Source of the DNA: Halomonas sp. KAO
GTDB lineage: Bacteria; Pseudomonadota; Gammaproteobacteria; Pseudomonadales; Halomonadaceae
Length of the DNA stretch: 64,000 nucleotides
Assembly: GCF_015595025.1 (NCBI RefSeq)
Contig: NZ_JADNRL010000024.1
Location: 167,499-231,498, forward strand
Direction: 5' to 3'
Part shown: positions 17,539 to 26,435 of the stretch, piece after piece
Layout: each line of letters starts with the position of its first letter
How positions within the stretch are numbered: the stretch's first letter is position 1
Notes under the pieces: generated by a model
Told to the model about the DNA's origin: nothing
Seen by the model: the letters and a program-made list of their open reading frames with translations, nothing else
Databases searched by the model: none
Program-made: the position numbers and the translations under genes

Positions 17539-19133
17539 CTCGGAGTCTCCTCGGCGCCAGCATAGCCCGCCCGGTGTTCGCCCTGACCATGGTCGTGTGA
17601 ATTGGCGGGCGCGGCATCGAGCTGCTCGAGGAAGGCGCCGGCTTGATCGCGCATGGCGTTGCGCTTCTCCTCACTCATGCGCGACAGGCTGCCGTAGATC
17701 AGCTTCATGCGCGGATTGGTGCTCAGGGTCTCGGCGTGGCGCTCCAGAAAGTCCCAGTAGAGGCTGTTGAACGGGCAGGCGTCGGGACCCGTCGCCCGCT
17801 TGGGGTCGAAACGGCAGTGCCGGCAGTGATCCGACATGCGATCGATATACTTGCCCGAGGCGCAGTAGGGCTTCGAGCCCATCAGCCCGCCATCGGCGTG
17901 CAGCACCATGCCCAGGGTGTTGGGCAGCTCCACCCACTCGCAGGCGTCGGCGTAGACCGCCAGATACCAGTCGCAGAGCGCCTCGGGTGCCACATCGCAG
18001 AGCAGGGCGAAGTTGCCCGTCACCATCAACCGCTGGATATGGTGGGCATAGGCGTTATCGCGGGTCATCTCGATGGCGCGGCGCAGGCAGCGCATCTCGG
18101 TCTCGCCGTCCCAGAAGAAGCTCGGCAGGCCACGCCGGGCGCCCAGGGCGTTGCCGCGCTTGTAGTCGGGCATGCGGGTCCAGTAGAGCCCGCGGACATA
18201 TTCGCGCCAGCCCAGCACCTGGCGGATGAAGCCCTCCACCGAATTGAGTGGCGCTCGCCCCTCGTGGTATTCGCGCTCGGCGGCTTCGCACACCTCCCGG
18301 GGGGAGAGCAGCCCCAGGTTGAGCGCCGCCGAGAGTCGCGAATGGAACAGGAAGGGCTCACTGTCGCTGATGGCATCCTGGTAGCGACCGAAGGCGGGCA
18401 GCAGGTGCTCGATGAAATGGCGCAGGTCGACCAGCGCCTGGCGCCGCGTCACCGGCCAGTGGAAGCCCTCGAGGCTGCCGAAGTGGTCGCCGAAGTGTTC
18501 CGCCACCAGGGCGATCACCGCGCGAGTGGTGGCGTCATGGCGATGACGGGGCGGCGCGGGCACCGAGAGCCCAGCCGGCAGCGGCTCGCGGTTGTCGTGG
18601 TCGAGGTTCCAGCGGCCGCCGGCGGGCCCGTCGCCCTCCATCAGCAGGCCGCTGCGGCGCCGTTGCTCCCGGTAGAAGTACTCCATGCGCAGCGACTCGC
18701 GGCCGCCTGCCCAGGCCGCGAAGTCATCCGGGGTGGTATAGAAGCGGTCGTCCTCGAGGAGTCGCCAGGGCAGGGCGGCGCGCTCACGCTCGCGCATCGC
18801 CTGCCACAGCCGCCACTCCCCGGGGCGCACGGCCCGGATCTCGTCGCAGGCGTGGAGTGCGGCCAGGCGCTGTGCCTCCGTCATCAGCTCCTGGGTATTG
18901 TCGGGGTCATCCAGGGCGCTGTAGTGCACCCGGTAGCCGCGCTTGCGTAGTGCCGCGGCGAAGTGGCGCATGGCGGCGAGGATCAGCGCGATCTTCTGGG
19001 GGTGGTGTGGCACATAGCGCCCCTCGGCGGAGACCTCGCAGAGCGCCACCACCGCGTTGGCGGGCAAGTCGCGGAGACTGGGAAGCGCCAGGCTGAGCTG
19101 GTCGCCGAGCACGAGCACCAGGGGACGGGACAT
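17535..19133 (-). CDS. Iron-sulfur cryptochrome/photolyase (FeS-BCP, PhrB-type (6-4) photolyase)
   Basis: The 532-aa protein has an N-terminal Rossmann-like antenna domain (LVLVLGDQLS) and a C-terminal FAD-binding helical domain. Four cysteines at residues 349, 437, 440 and 453 match, within one residue of offset and with identical spacing, the 4Fe-4S ligands of Agrobacterium PhrB (350, 438, 441, 454). That assigns it to the bacterial (6-4) photolyase/FeS cryptochrome group, which repairs UV-induced (6-4) photoproducts using light. It is the first gene of a two-gene operon with the DCC protein. A large palindrome at 19143-19178 overlaps its promoter region and suggests light-dependent control by a LitR/CarH-type repressor. 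Confidence 0.92.
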   Translation of the reverse strand: MSRPLVLVLGDQLSLALPSLRDLPANAVVALCEVSAEGRYVPHHPQKIALILAAMRHFAAALRKRGYRVHYSALDDPDNTQELMTEAQRLAALHACDEIRAVRPGEWRLWQAMRERERAALPWRLLEDDRFYTTPDDFAAWAGGRESLRMEYFYREQRRRSGLLMEGDGPAGGRWNLDHDNREPLPAGLSVPAPPRHRHDATTRAVIALVAEHFGDHFGSLEGFHWPVTRRQALVDLRHFIEHLLPAFGRYQDAISDSEPFLFHSRLSAALNLGLLSPREVCEAAEREYHEGRAPLNSVEGFIRQVLGWREYVRGLYWTRMPDYKRGNALGARRGLPSFFWDGETEMRCLRRAIEMTRDNAYAHHIQRLMVTGNFALLCDVAPEALCDWYLAVYADACEWVELPNTLGMVLHADGGLMGSKPYCASGKYIDRMSDHCRHCRFDPKRATGPDACPFNSLYWDFLERHAETLSTNPRMKLIYGSLSRMSEEKRNAMRDQAGAFLEQLDAAPANSHDHGQGEHRAGYAGAEETPR

Positions 19134-19142
19134 GGCTTGATC

Positions 19143-19178
19143 TCAGGTTGTACAAATCAGGCTGATAGTACAACCTGA
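19143..19178. promoter_or_regulatory. Palindromic operator candidate (LitR/CarH-like) between photolyase and hemH
   Basis: TCAGGTTGTAC (19143-19153) and GTACAACCTGA (19168-19178) form a perfect 11-bp inverted repeat with a 14-bp spacer that itself contains ATCAG-G-CTGAT. Read as TGTACA-N12-AGTACA it is one base from the TGTACA-N12-TGTACA-like sites reported for LitR-type MerR regulators of light-induced genes. It lies 10 bases before the photolyase ATG. Confidence 0.6.
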
Positions 19179-19253
19179 TCGCCGCCGCCGCGAGGGGCCT
19201 GATACACTAGCCCCGTCTTCATCCACCGTGCGTATCGACCAAGGAGTCACCCC

Positions 19254-20342
19254 ATGACCACCACGATCCAGGATTCGGCCAATCCCGGCATGGACCATCC
19301 CGGCTGCGGGCGCCTGGCCCATGCACCGGAGGATCATCCGCCGATTCCTCAGGCCCGGGTCGGGGTGGTGCTGGTCAACCTGGGCACTCCGGATGCCACC
19401 GACTACCGGTCCATGCGTCGCTACCTCAACGAATTCCTCTCCGACAAGCGAGTGGTGGACTACCCCAGCTGGAAGTGGCAGCCACTGCTGCAGCTGATCA
19501 TCCTCTCGCGCCGCCCCTTCAAGTCCGGCGAGGCCTATCGCGGTATCTGGAACACCGAGAAGGATGAGAGCCCGCTGCTGACCATTACCCGGGAGCAGAC
19601 CCGCAAGGTGGCCGAGGGGCTCGAGGCGCGCCATGGCGACCGGGTGATGGTCGACTTCGCCATGCGCTACGGCAACCCCTCCACCGACAGCGTACTCAGG
19701 CGTCTGCAGGCGGCGGGCTGCGAGCGGATTCTGTTTTTCCCGCTCTATCCGCAGTACGCCTCGCCGACCACCGCCACCGCCAATGATCATGCCTTCCGCA
19801 CCCTGATGAAGCTCAAGTGGCAACCGGCGATTCGCACCGTGCCGGCCTACTTCGAGCACCCGCAGTATATCGAAGCCCTGGCCAACAGCGTGCGCGAGGC
19901 CTATGATGCCGCCGAGACGGCACCCGAGGTGCTGGTGGCCTCCTATCATGGCGTGCCCAAGCGTTTCCTGATGGAGGGGGATCCCTACCACTGCCAGTGT
20001 CAGAAGACCACGCGGCTGCTGCGCGAGGCGCTAGGCTGGGAGGAGGGGGCCATCCAGACCGCCTTCCAGTCGCAGTTCGGTCCCGAGGAGTGGGTGGGGC
20101 CGGCCACCGTGGAGCATGTCGCCGAGCTGGCGCGCCAAGGCAGGAAGCATATTGCCGTGGTGTCGCCGGCCTTCTCCGCCGACTGTGTCGAGACCCTGGA
20201 GGAGATCGAGGAGGAGATTCGCGATGCCTTCCTCGAGGCCGGTGGCGAGACCTTCACCTATGTGCCCTGCCTCAACGAACGTGACGACCATATCGGGGCC
20301 CTGCTGTCGATCATCGACAACGAGCTGGGAGGCTGGGTCTAG
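19254..20342 (+). CDS. hemH: Ferrochelatase
   Basis: The 362-aa protein is a class I ferrochelatase: VGVVLVNLGTPDA at the N-terminus, FFPLYPQYASPTTAT, the catalytic SYHGVPKRF motif and the C-terminal SPAFSADCVETLEEI region with the conserved acidic residues. It inserts Fe2+ into protoporphyrin IX to make protoheme. An N-terminal extension of about 30 residues precedes the core. Heme made here is needed by the many c- and b-type cytochromes encoded in this window. It is divergent from the photolyase; the shared 120-bp region carries the palindrome, so light control of hemH is conceivable but unproven. Confidence 0.96.
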   Translation: MTTTIQDSANPGMDHPGCGRLAHAPEDHPPIPQARVGVVLVNLGTPDATDYRSMRRYLNEFLSDKRVVDYPSWKWQPLLQLIILSRRPFKSGEAYRGIWNTEKDESPLLTITREQTRKVAEGLEARHGDRVMVDFAMRYGNPSTDSVLRRLQAAGCERILFFPLYPQYASPTTATANDHAFRTLMKLKWQPAIRTVPAYFEHPQYIEALANSVREAYDAAETAPEVLVASYHGVPKRFLMEGDPYHCQCQKTTRLLREALGWEEGAIQTAFQSQFGPEEWVGPATVEHVAELARQGRKHIAVVSPAFSADCVETLEEIEEEIRDAFLEAGGETFTYVPCLNERDDHIGALLSIIDNELGGWV

Positions 20343-20360
20343 GCCCGCCACCGGCGGGCC
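20342..20360. terminator. Hairpin between convergent hemH and mrpG
   Basis: GGCCCGCC-ACC-GGCGGGCC, an 8-bp perfect stem starting at the last base of the hemH stop codon. No T-run is seen on either strand. Confidence 0.4.
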
Positions 20361-20371
20361 GGGGGGAGGCG

Positions 20372-20764
20372 TCAGTCGTAGCCGCGGTCCGGGTGGGGGA
20401 CCGGCTTCTCGCCCACCTCCTCGCGGCGCAGCTCGGCCGGCCGGCCGGCGGTCTTGTCCACGTGCTTGAGCTTCTGATGAAGCCCGGTCTTGGCCAGCAG
20501 GTGGGCGCTGACCGGCGCGGTGATAAACAGGAAGATGGTGATCAGCACCTCCTGAATCTCCGGTTTCCCCTCGCTTGCCCAGAAGTAGATCATCGAGGCG
20601 CCCAGCATGCAGCCGATGCCCAGGGTGGTGGCCTTGGTGGGGCCGTGCAGTCGCATGTAGAAGTCGCGCAGATGGGTCATGCCCAACGAGCCGATAAAGA
20701 TGAAGGCGCCGCCGGCCACCAGCAGAAAGGAAGCGACTCCCTCGATAAGTAAGTGCAGCGTCAT
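20372..20764 (-). CDS. phaG: Mrp/Pha-type Na+(K+)/H+ antiporter subunit G (operon 1)
   Basis: The 130-aa protein has three predicted membrane helices (about 5-27, 43-60, 68-88) and the MrpG signature MTHLRDFYMRLHGPTKATTLG, followed by a charged cytoplasmic tail of about 40 residues. MrpG is one of the small hydrophobic subunits needed to assemble the Mrp/Pha antiporter, which exports Na+ or K+ in exchange for protons. It is the last gene of the leftward operon AB-C-D-E-F-G, nine bases after phaF. Confidence 0.92.
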   Translation of the reverse strand: MTLHLLIEGVASFLLVAGGAFIFIGSLGMTHLRDFYMRLHGPTKATTLGIGCMLGASMIYFWASEGKPEIQEVLITIFLFITAPVSAHLLAKTGLHQKLKHVDKTAGRPAELRREEVGEKPVPHPDRGYD

Positions 20765-20773
20765 GATGTCTCC

Positions 20774-21043
20774 CTATTCGATGATGTCGCCGCGCAGCAG
20801 GTACTTGCACACCGCCACGGTACTGATGAAGCCAAGCATGGCGATCAGCAGCGCCGCCTCGAAGTAGGTCTTGGTATCCAGCCAGAGTCCCAGCAGCACG
20901 ATCAGGGCGATGGAGTTGATATACATGGTGTCCAGCGCCAGCAGGCGGTCGGGCATGTCCGGGCCGATGGTCAGTCGGTAGACATTCAGCGCCATGGCAG
21001 CCACGACCAGGGCCAGGCTGGTCCAGAGTGCAACCTCAATCAT
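20774..21043 (-). CDS. phaF: Mrp/Pha-type antiporter subunit F (operon 1)
   Basis: The 89-aa protein has three membrane helices and the conserved MrpF segment RLTIGPDMPDRLLALDTM near residues 24-41. Its ATG overlaps the phaE stop (ATGA, 21040-21043), indicating coupled translation. MrpF is a structural subunit of the antiporter complex in the inner membrane. Confidence 0.92.
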   Translation of the reverse strand: MIEVALWTSLALVVAAMALNVYRLTIGPDMPDRLLALDTMYINSIALIVLLGLWLDTKTYFEAALLIAMLGFISTVAVCKYLLRGDIIE

Positions 21044-21534
21044 TCGTAGATCTCCTTCAGCGGCCGCTCGTAGCGCTCGCGAATGGTCTCGATCAATGCA
21101 TCATCGTCCTCCACGTCGAGGGCATGAATCAGCAGCGACTTGCCATCCAGGCGCAGATTGGCCGAGACCGTGCCCGGTGTCAGGCTGATGGTGTTGGCGA
21201 GCAGGGTGATGGTGAAGCGGTTCTCCAGCATCAACGGGTACTCGATGAAGTGAGGCCGCATGCGCCGCCACGGGTTGAGAATCAACCAGGCGACCTGAAG
21301 GTTGGCGGTCACGATATCACCGAGTACACGCAGCGCGAAGCGCAGCAGCAGGGCCGGCTTCTTGATACTGGGCTGCGTGTCCCAGAAGCGGTGGGTTGCC
21401 AGGGGGATCGCCACCGCCAGGGCACCGCCCAGCAGGATATGGCCGAAGGCGACGCTGCGTACCATCAGCAACCAGACGATCAGCAACAGAATCGACAGCA
21501 GCGGTGTCGGCAGCCAGGAGCGAGGCTGGATCAT
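21040..21534 (-). CDS. phaE: Mrp/Pha-type antiporter subunit E (operon 1)
   Basis: The 164-aa subunit has two N-terminal membrane helices followed by the soluble domain with SLTPGTVSANLRLDGKSLLIHALDV-like core (SLTPGT motif near 118-123). The start at 21534 is set by the ATGA overlap with phaD; the longer frame to 22200 is an artefact running inside phaD. MrpE is essential for Na+/H+ exchange by the complex in Bacillus. Confidence 0.93.
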   Translation of the reverse strand: MIQPRSWLPTPLLSILLLIVWLLMVRSVAFGHILLGGALAVAIPLATHRFWDTQPSIKKPALLLRFALRVLGDIVTANLQVAWLILNPWRRMRPHFIEYPLMLENRFTITLLANTISLTPGTVSANLRLDGKSLLIHALDVEDDDALIETIRERYERPLKEIYE

Positions 21535-23039
21535 GGAGCATCTCCCTCGTTGTTCAGCAGGGCGCCTGTCAGAGTCTCGGGGTGGGCCAGCTGCTCGGCG
21601 GTGGCGTCGGTGTAGTCGACCAGCGGGCCGGCCAGGGCCACCATCAGCGGGGCAGCACCGATCAGCCAGGCGACGCCGAACCACTGACGGCGGGGCAGGC
21701 GCTGGCCATCGGCCGAGCCGGTGCTGCGCCAGAACAGCGTGGAGCCCGCCCGCGACAGCGCAATGATGGCGGCGAGGCCACTGAGCAGCAGGATCGGCCA
21801 TAGCCAGGCACGCTGAGCCCCCTCGGCGGTAGCCATCAGCAGGGTCTTGCCGATCGCGCCCGAGAGTGGCGGCATGCCGGCCACGGCGACGGCGCCAGCG
21901 AAGAACAGCACGGCGAGTCGTCCACTCTGGCGTAGCGGCTGACCCTTGACCAGGCGAGTGCCCGCCTTGCCGCGCTGGGTACCGATCATTTCGGCGAGCA
22001 GGAAGAGGCCGCCGGTGACCAGGGTGGTGTGGATCAGGTAGTAGAGCAGGGCGGAGACAGCCGCGGGAGTGCCGATGCCGATCCCCGCCAGCAGGGTACC
22101 CACCGAGACCAGCACCAGATAGGCCACCAGCAGGCGCAGGTCCCGGGCGGCCAGGGCGCCGATGGTGGCCACCGCCAGGGTGCCCAGCGAGAGCCACCAT
22201 ACCCAGCCCTGCTCAAGGTCGGCCAGGGGGCCGGCGGCCTCACCGAAGACCAGCGAGTAGACCCGCAGAATGGCGTAGATCCCCACCTTGGTCATGATGG
22301 CGAATAGTGCCGCAACCGGTGCGGGGGCCGCGGCATAGGCCTTGGGCAGCCAGAAGTAGAGCGGCAGGATGGCCGCCTTGAGGCCAAACACGACCAGCAG
22401 CATCAGGGCGCCCGCTACCACCAGTCCCTCATGCTCGGCAGGCAGTTCGCTCAGGCGAACGGCCATGTCGGCCATGTTGAGGGTGCCGGTGGCCCCGTAG
22501 AGCATGCCGACACTGATCAGGAACAGCGAGGACCCGGCCAGGTTGAGCACCACATAGTGCACCCCGGACATGATCCTCTCCTTGCCGCCACCGTGGAGCA
22601 GCAGCGCATAGGAGGCGAGCAGCAGGACCTCGAAGAACACGAACAGGTTGAACAGGTCGCCGGTCAGGAAGGCACCATTGATCCCCATCAACTGCCACTG
22701 GAAGAGACCGTGGAAGTTGCTGCCGCGCTCGTCGTCGCCGGCACAGGCGAACACTACGGCACCCAGTGCGAGGATGGAGGTGAGCAGCACCATCATGGCC
22801 GATAGACGGTCGAGTACCAGCACGATGCCGAACGGAGGCTGCCAGTCGCCCAGGGCGTAGTAGGTCACCTCGCCGCCGGCGGCTCGGGCCACCAGGGCGA
22901 TGCTTATCAGCAGCAGGGCCAGGGTGGCGGCGACCCCGACCAGGCGCTTCAGCCGCACGCTGCCCTGGCGCTGGAAGAGCAGCAGGATGCCCACCACCAG
23001 TGGTACTACCACCGGCAGCACGATCAGATGAGTGCTCAT
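21531..23039 (-). CDS. phaD: Mrp/Pha-type antiporter subunit D (operon 1)
   Basis: The 502-aa protein is a member of the proton-translocating NuoN/MrpD family with about 14 membrane helices. The conserved membrane Glu lies in LFVFFEVLLLASYALLLHGG and the conserved Lys region in GLKAAILPLYFWLPKAYAAA. It is thought to be a channel-forming subunit homologous to complex I antiporter-like subunits. Overlaps of four bases with phaC upstream and phaE downstream indicate tight coupling. Confidence 0.95.
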   Translation of the reverse strand: MSTHLIVLPVVVPLVVGILLLFQRQGSVRLKRLVGVAATLALLLISIALVARAAGGEVTYYALGDWQPPFGIVLVLDRLSAMMVLLTSILALGAVVFACAGDDERGSNFHGLFQWQLMGINGAFLTGDLFNLFVFFEVLLLASYALLLHGGGKERIMSGVHYVVLNLAGSSLFLISVGMLYGATGTLNMADMAVRLSELPAEHEGLVVAGALMLLVVFGLKAAILPLYFWLPKAYAAAPAPVAALFAIMTKVGIYAILRVYSLVFGEAAGPLADLEQGWVWWLSLGTLAVATIGALAARDLRLLVAYLVLVSVGTLLAGIGIGTPAAVSALLYYLIHTTLVTGGLFLLAEMIGTQRGKAGTRLVKGQPLRQSGRLAVLFFAGAVAVAGMPPLSGAIGKTLLMATAEGAQRAWLWPILLLSGLAAIIALSRAGSTLFWRSTGSADGQRLPRRQWFGVAWLIGAAPLMVALAGPLVDYTDATAEQLAHPETLTGALLNNEGDAP

Positions 23040-23380
23040 CGGCGCCCCTCCCCGACTTCATGCTTGCGGCCATCCACATGGTCGTTGCCCGCCTCGCTGC
23101 GCGCGCGCATCGCCAGGATCACCACGAAGGCGGTCATGGCGAAGCCGATCACGATGGCGGTCAATACCAGCGCCTGGGGCAGCGGGTCGGCGTACTCCTT
23201 GACCCCGTTGATCAGTGCGGCGCCATCGGTGGTCAGGCCGCCCATGGAGAACAGAAACAGGTTCACCGCGTAGGAGAGCAGGGTCAGTCCCACCACGACG
23301 GGGAAGGTGCGTGAACGCAGGACCAGGTAGAGTCCGCAGGCGGTAAGTACGCCGGTGGTGATGGCGTAGAGGCTTTCCAT
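23036..23380 (-). CDS. phaC: Mrp/Pha-type antiporter subunit C (operon 1)
   Basis: The 114-aa protein resembles NuoK: three membrane helices and the C-terminal motif [18 protein letters not shown], which is diagnostic of MrpC. The start at 23380 forms a TGATG overlap with the phaAB stop; the longer frame is discarded. The hydrophilic tail (about 95-114) is rich in charged residues. The symbol here means the antiporter subunit, not PHA synthase. Confidence 0.94.
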   Translation of the reverse strand: MESLYAITTGVLTACGLYLVLRSRTFPVVVGLTLLSYAVNLFLFSMGGLTTDGAALINGVKEYADPLPQALVLTAIVIGFAMTAFVVILAMRARSEAGNDHVDGRKHEVGEGRR

Positions 23381-26211
23381 CAGGGGGTCTCCTTGCGGGG
23401 GCGCTGGGGTGATGCATCGTTCTCGGGCCTGGGCTCCTTGGCCGGGCGGTGGACCGTGGTCACCTTGCCCAGGTTGGCCAGGATCATCAGGGTGGCGCCG
23501 ACCACGGCGAGATAGACCCCGAGGTCGAACAGCATCGCAGTGGCCAGCTCGAACTTGCCGATCAGCGGCAGGTGGAAGTAACCGAATGACGAGGTCAGGA
23601 AGGGGTAACCGAACAGCCAGCTGCCCAGGCCCGTGAGAGTGGCGATGCCGACCCCGGCCACGGCTACCGGCTGGTAGGGGAAGTCGAGGCGCTCCTGGCT
23701 CCACTCCACCCCGCGCGCCATATAAAGCAGAATCAGCGCCACGGCGGTGACCAGGCCGGCGATAAAGCCGCCCCCCGGTTCGTTGTGTCCGCGCAGGAAG
23801 ATGAAGGCCGAGACGAGCAGTGCCAGCGGCAGCAGTGCCATGGAGATGGAGGTAAGAACCGCCGGGTAGCGGTCCGGCGACCAGAGGCGTCCCTCGCTGT
23901 CGCTGTGGGGCATGAACAGCCGCAGGCGATTGAGCAGCTTGAAGATCGCAAGCCCGGCCAGCGCCAGCACGGTGATTTCACCCAGGGTATCGAAGCCGCG
24001 GAAGTCCACCAGGATGACGTTGACCACGTTGTGGCCGCCACCGCCGGGTATGCTGTTCTCCAGAAAGAAGCCGGAGATGGGCGAGTTGCCACGCGTCAGC
24101 ACCGCATAGTTGAGGCTGGCGACCACCAGCCCCAGGCTGCTGGCCAGCACCACATCGCGCAGGTTGCGGCGGTTGGAGGACTCCGTAGGCGTCTTCTGAG
24201 GCAGGAAGAAGAGCGCCAGCATCAGCAGAATCATGGTGACCACCTCGACCGACAGCTGGGTCAGGGCGAGGTCCGGCGCCGAGAAGCGGGCGAAGGTCAG
24301 CGCGACGACCAGCCCCACCACCGAGAGCATGATCAGCGAGATCAGGCGGAAGCGGTGGGTCACCGCGGTGGCGATCCCGCCGAATACCAGCAGGGCGGCG
24401 CCGAGCAGCACCACGCCGTCGATGGGCTGGTTACCCTGGGGGCCGGTCAGACCGCTGATGCGTGCCAGGCCCAGGCTGCCCATCAGCAGCGAGGCGAACA
24501 GCAGCCAGCTCATGTAGCGCTGCAGGGAGCCTCCCTCGAAGCGTCTCAGGCTGTGTTCGGACCAGCGACCGAGGCACTGCAGCGCGGCCTCGAACACCAG
24601 GCGCGCATCCACCGGGCCGAAGCCGCGGTGGAAGTGGCGCAGGTCGGCGTGACGCCAGTAGGCCGTGATCCCGGCCACCAGGGCCAGGGCACTCATCGCC
24701 AGCGGCAGGTTCAGGCCATGCCAGATCGCCAGGTGGAAGTCGAGGGGGGCGCCCAGCACCGCCTCCACGGCCAGGCCCAGCAGCCCCTCGGCCAGTACCG
24801 GCGCCAGGCCGACGATCACGCATACTACCACCAGCAGTTCCACCGGCGCGCGCATCAGCCAGGGCGGCTCGTGGGGCGTATGGGGCGGGGCCTCCTTGGC
24901 GGGCTTGAAGAAGACCGCGTGCACCAGTCGCAGCGAATAGGCGACCGATAGGATGCCGCCCAGGGCGGCGAGTACCGGCAGCACCCAGCTCAGTCCGGCC
25001 AGCACCGGCGTCTCCAGGGTCTCGGTGAAGAACATCTCCTTGGAGATAAAGCCGTTGAGCAGTGGCACCCCGGCCATGGCCGCCCCCGCCACGCTGGTCA
25101 GCAGGGCGGTGACCGGCATCGCCTTGCGCAGGCCGCCGAGGCGGCCGAGTTCGCGGGTGCCGGCCTCGTGATCGATGATCCCGGCGCTCATGAACAGCGC
25201 CGCCTTGAAGCTGGCGTGGTTGAGGATATGGAACAGCGCGGCCAGCACCGCCATGGGGCTGCCGATGCCCAGCAGGACCGTGATCAGCCCCAGATGGCTG
25301 ACCGTGGAGAAGGCCAGGATGCCCTTGAGGTCGGTCTTGAGCAGCGCAAACCAGGCCCCGTAGAGCATGGTCGCCATGCCGATCAGGGAGACGACCACCG
25401 ACCACAGTTCACTGCCGGCGATGGCGGGATGCAGCCGCGCCATCAGGAAGATGCCCGCCTTGACCATGGTGGCCGAGTGCAGGTAGGCCGAGACCGGGGT
25501 GGGCGCCGCCATGGCGTGAGGCAGCCAGAACTGGAAGGGGAACTGGGCCGACTTGGTGAAGGCGCCCAGCAGTACCAGTACCAGCATGATCGGGTAGCGT
25601 GGGTCGGCGAGTACCGCCTCGCCACCGGCCAGCACATCGTCCATGGCGTAGCTGCCGACCATGTCGCCCAGCAGCAGCAGGCCGGCGAGCAGTGCCAGGC
25701 CGCCTGCGCCGGTCACGGTAAGTGCCATGCGTGCGCCCTTGCGGGCATCGCTGCGGTGCGACCAGAAGCCGATCAGCAGGAAGGAGGAGAGGCTGGTCAG
25801 TTCCCAGTAGAGCCAGAGCAGGATCAGGTTGTCGGCCATCACGATGCCGACCATCGAGGCCATGAACAGGATCAGATAGGCGTAGAAGCGCCCGAAGGGC
25901 TCCTCCGCCGCGAGGTAGAAGTGGGCATAGAGCAGGATCAGCAGGCCGATGCCCAGGATCAGCAGATTGAAGAGCACCGACAGCCCATCCAGGCGGAAGG
26001 CCAGCTCGAGCCCCAGGCTGGGTATCCAGGCCACGGAGGCGCGCAGTGCCTCGCCGCTGGAGAGGGCCGGCAACTGTGCCAGCATCAGCAGCAGGGCCAG
26101 GGCCGGGAGGACGGCAGTGGCGAGGGAACAGGTACGCCGTCCGTGGCTGGCGGTGACCATCGGCACCAGCATGCCCACCAGCGGCAGCAGGGCTATCCAC
26201 ATCAATGTCAT
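23380..26211 (-). CDS. phaAB: Mrp/Pha-type antiporter fused subunit A-B (operon 1)
   Basis: The 943-aa protein contains a complete MrpA (NuoL-like antiporter domain with [13 protein letters not shown] and [16 protein letters not shown], plus the MrpA-specific C-terminal membrane region) and, from about residue 790, a fused MrpB domain ([16 protein letters not shown] and [17 protein letters not shown]). This A-B fusion marks the six-gene group 2 type of Mrp operon, as in Rhizobium Pha and Pseudomonas. The start at 26211 ([10 protein letters not shown]) is chosen over 26289 because homologues begin there. It opens the leftward operon, head to head with a second Mrp operon across a 224-bp shared promoter region. 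Confidence 0.94.
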   Translation of the reverse strand: MTLMWIALLPLVGMLVPMVTASHGRRTCSLATAVLPALALLLMLAQLPALSSGEALRASVAWIPSLGLELAFRLDGLSVLFNLLILGIGLLILLYAHFYLAAEEPFGRFYAYLILFMASMVGIVMADNLILLWLYWELTSLSSFLLIGFWSHRSDARKGARMALTVTGAGGLALLAGLLLLGDMVGSYAMDDVLAGGEAVLADPRYPIMLVLVLLGAFTKSAQFPFQFWLPHAMAAPTPVSAYLHSATMVKAGIFLMARLHPAIAGSELWSVVVSLIGMATMLYGAWFALLKTDLKGILAFSTVSHLGLITVLLGIGSPMAVLAALFHILNHASFKAALFMSAGIIDHEAGTRELGRLGGLRKAMPVTALLTSVAGAAMAGVPLLNGFISKEMFFTETLETPVLAGLSWVLPVLAALGGILSVAYSLRLVHAVFFKPAKEAPPHTPHEPPWLMRAPVELLVVVCVIVGLAPVLAEGLLGLAVEAVLGAPLDFHLAIWHGLNLPLAMSALALVAGITAYWRHADLRHFHRGFGPVDARLVFEAALQCLGRWSEHSLRRFEGGSLQRYMSWLLFASLLMGSLGLARISGLTGPQGNQPIDGVVLLGAALLVFGGIATAVTHRFRLISLIMLSVVGLVVALTFARFSAPDLALTQLSVEVVTMILLMLALFFLPQKTPTESSNRRNLRDVVLASSLGLVVASLNYAVLTRGNSPISGFFLENSIPGGGGHNVVNVILVDFRGFDTLGEITVLALAGLAIFKLLNRLRLFMPHSDSEGRLWSPDRYPAVLTSISMALLPLALLVSAFIFLRGHNEPGGGFIAGLVTAVALILLYMARGVEWSQERLDFPYQPVAVAGVGIATLTGLGSWLFGYPFLTSSFGYFHLPLIGKFELATAMLFDLGVYLAVVGATLMILANLGKVTTVHRPAKEPRPENDASPQRPRKETP

Positions 26212-26435
26212 CGATCGCTCATCCTGCGAATTATGAAGTGAGGGGGAGGGGCGCAGGATGCCTGCTGGGACGGAGGATGCAAGCGACACCGGGTCGCATC
26301 CCGTCCCTGGCGCGCTGGCCCGTCCACGGCGTTATGCCGTTTATCCTAACGCAAAGCACTATGTTGCGCGCGAGCCTTGTGTTTCAACACCTTGTGGGAA
26401 TAAGGTGATTCGGTCGACCAACGGGAGGGCACTGG

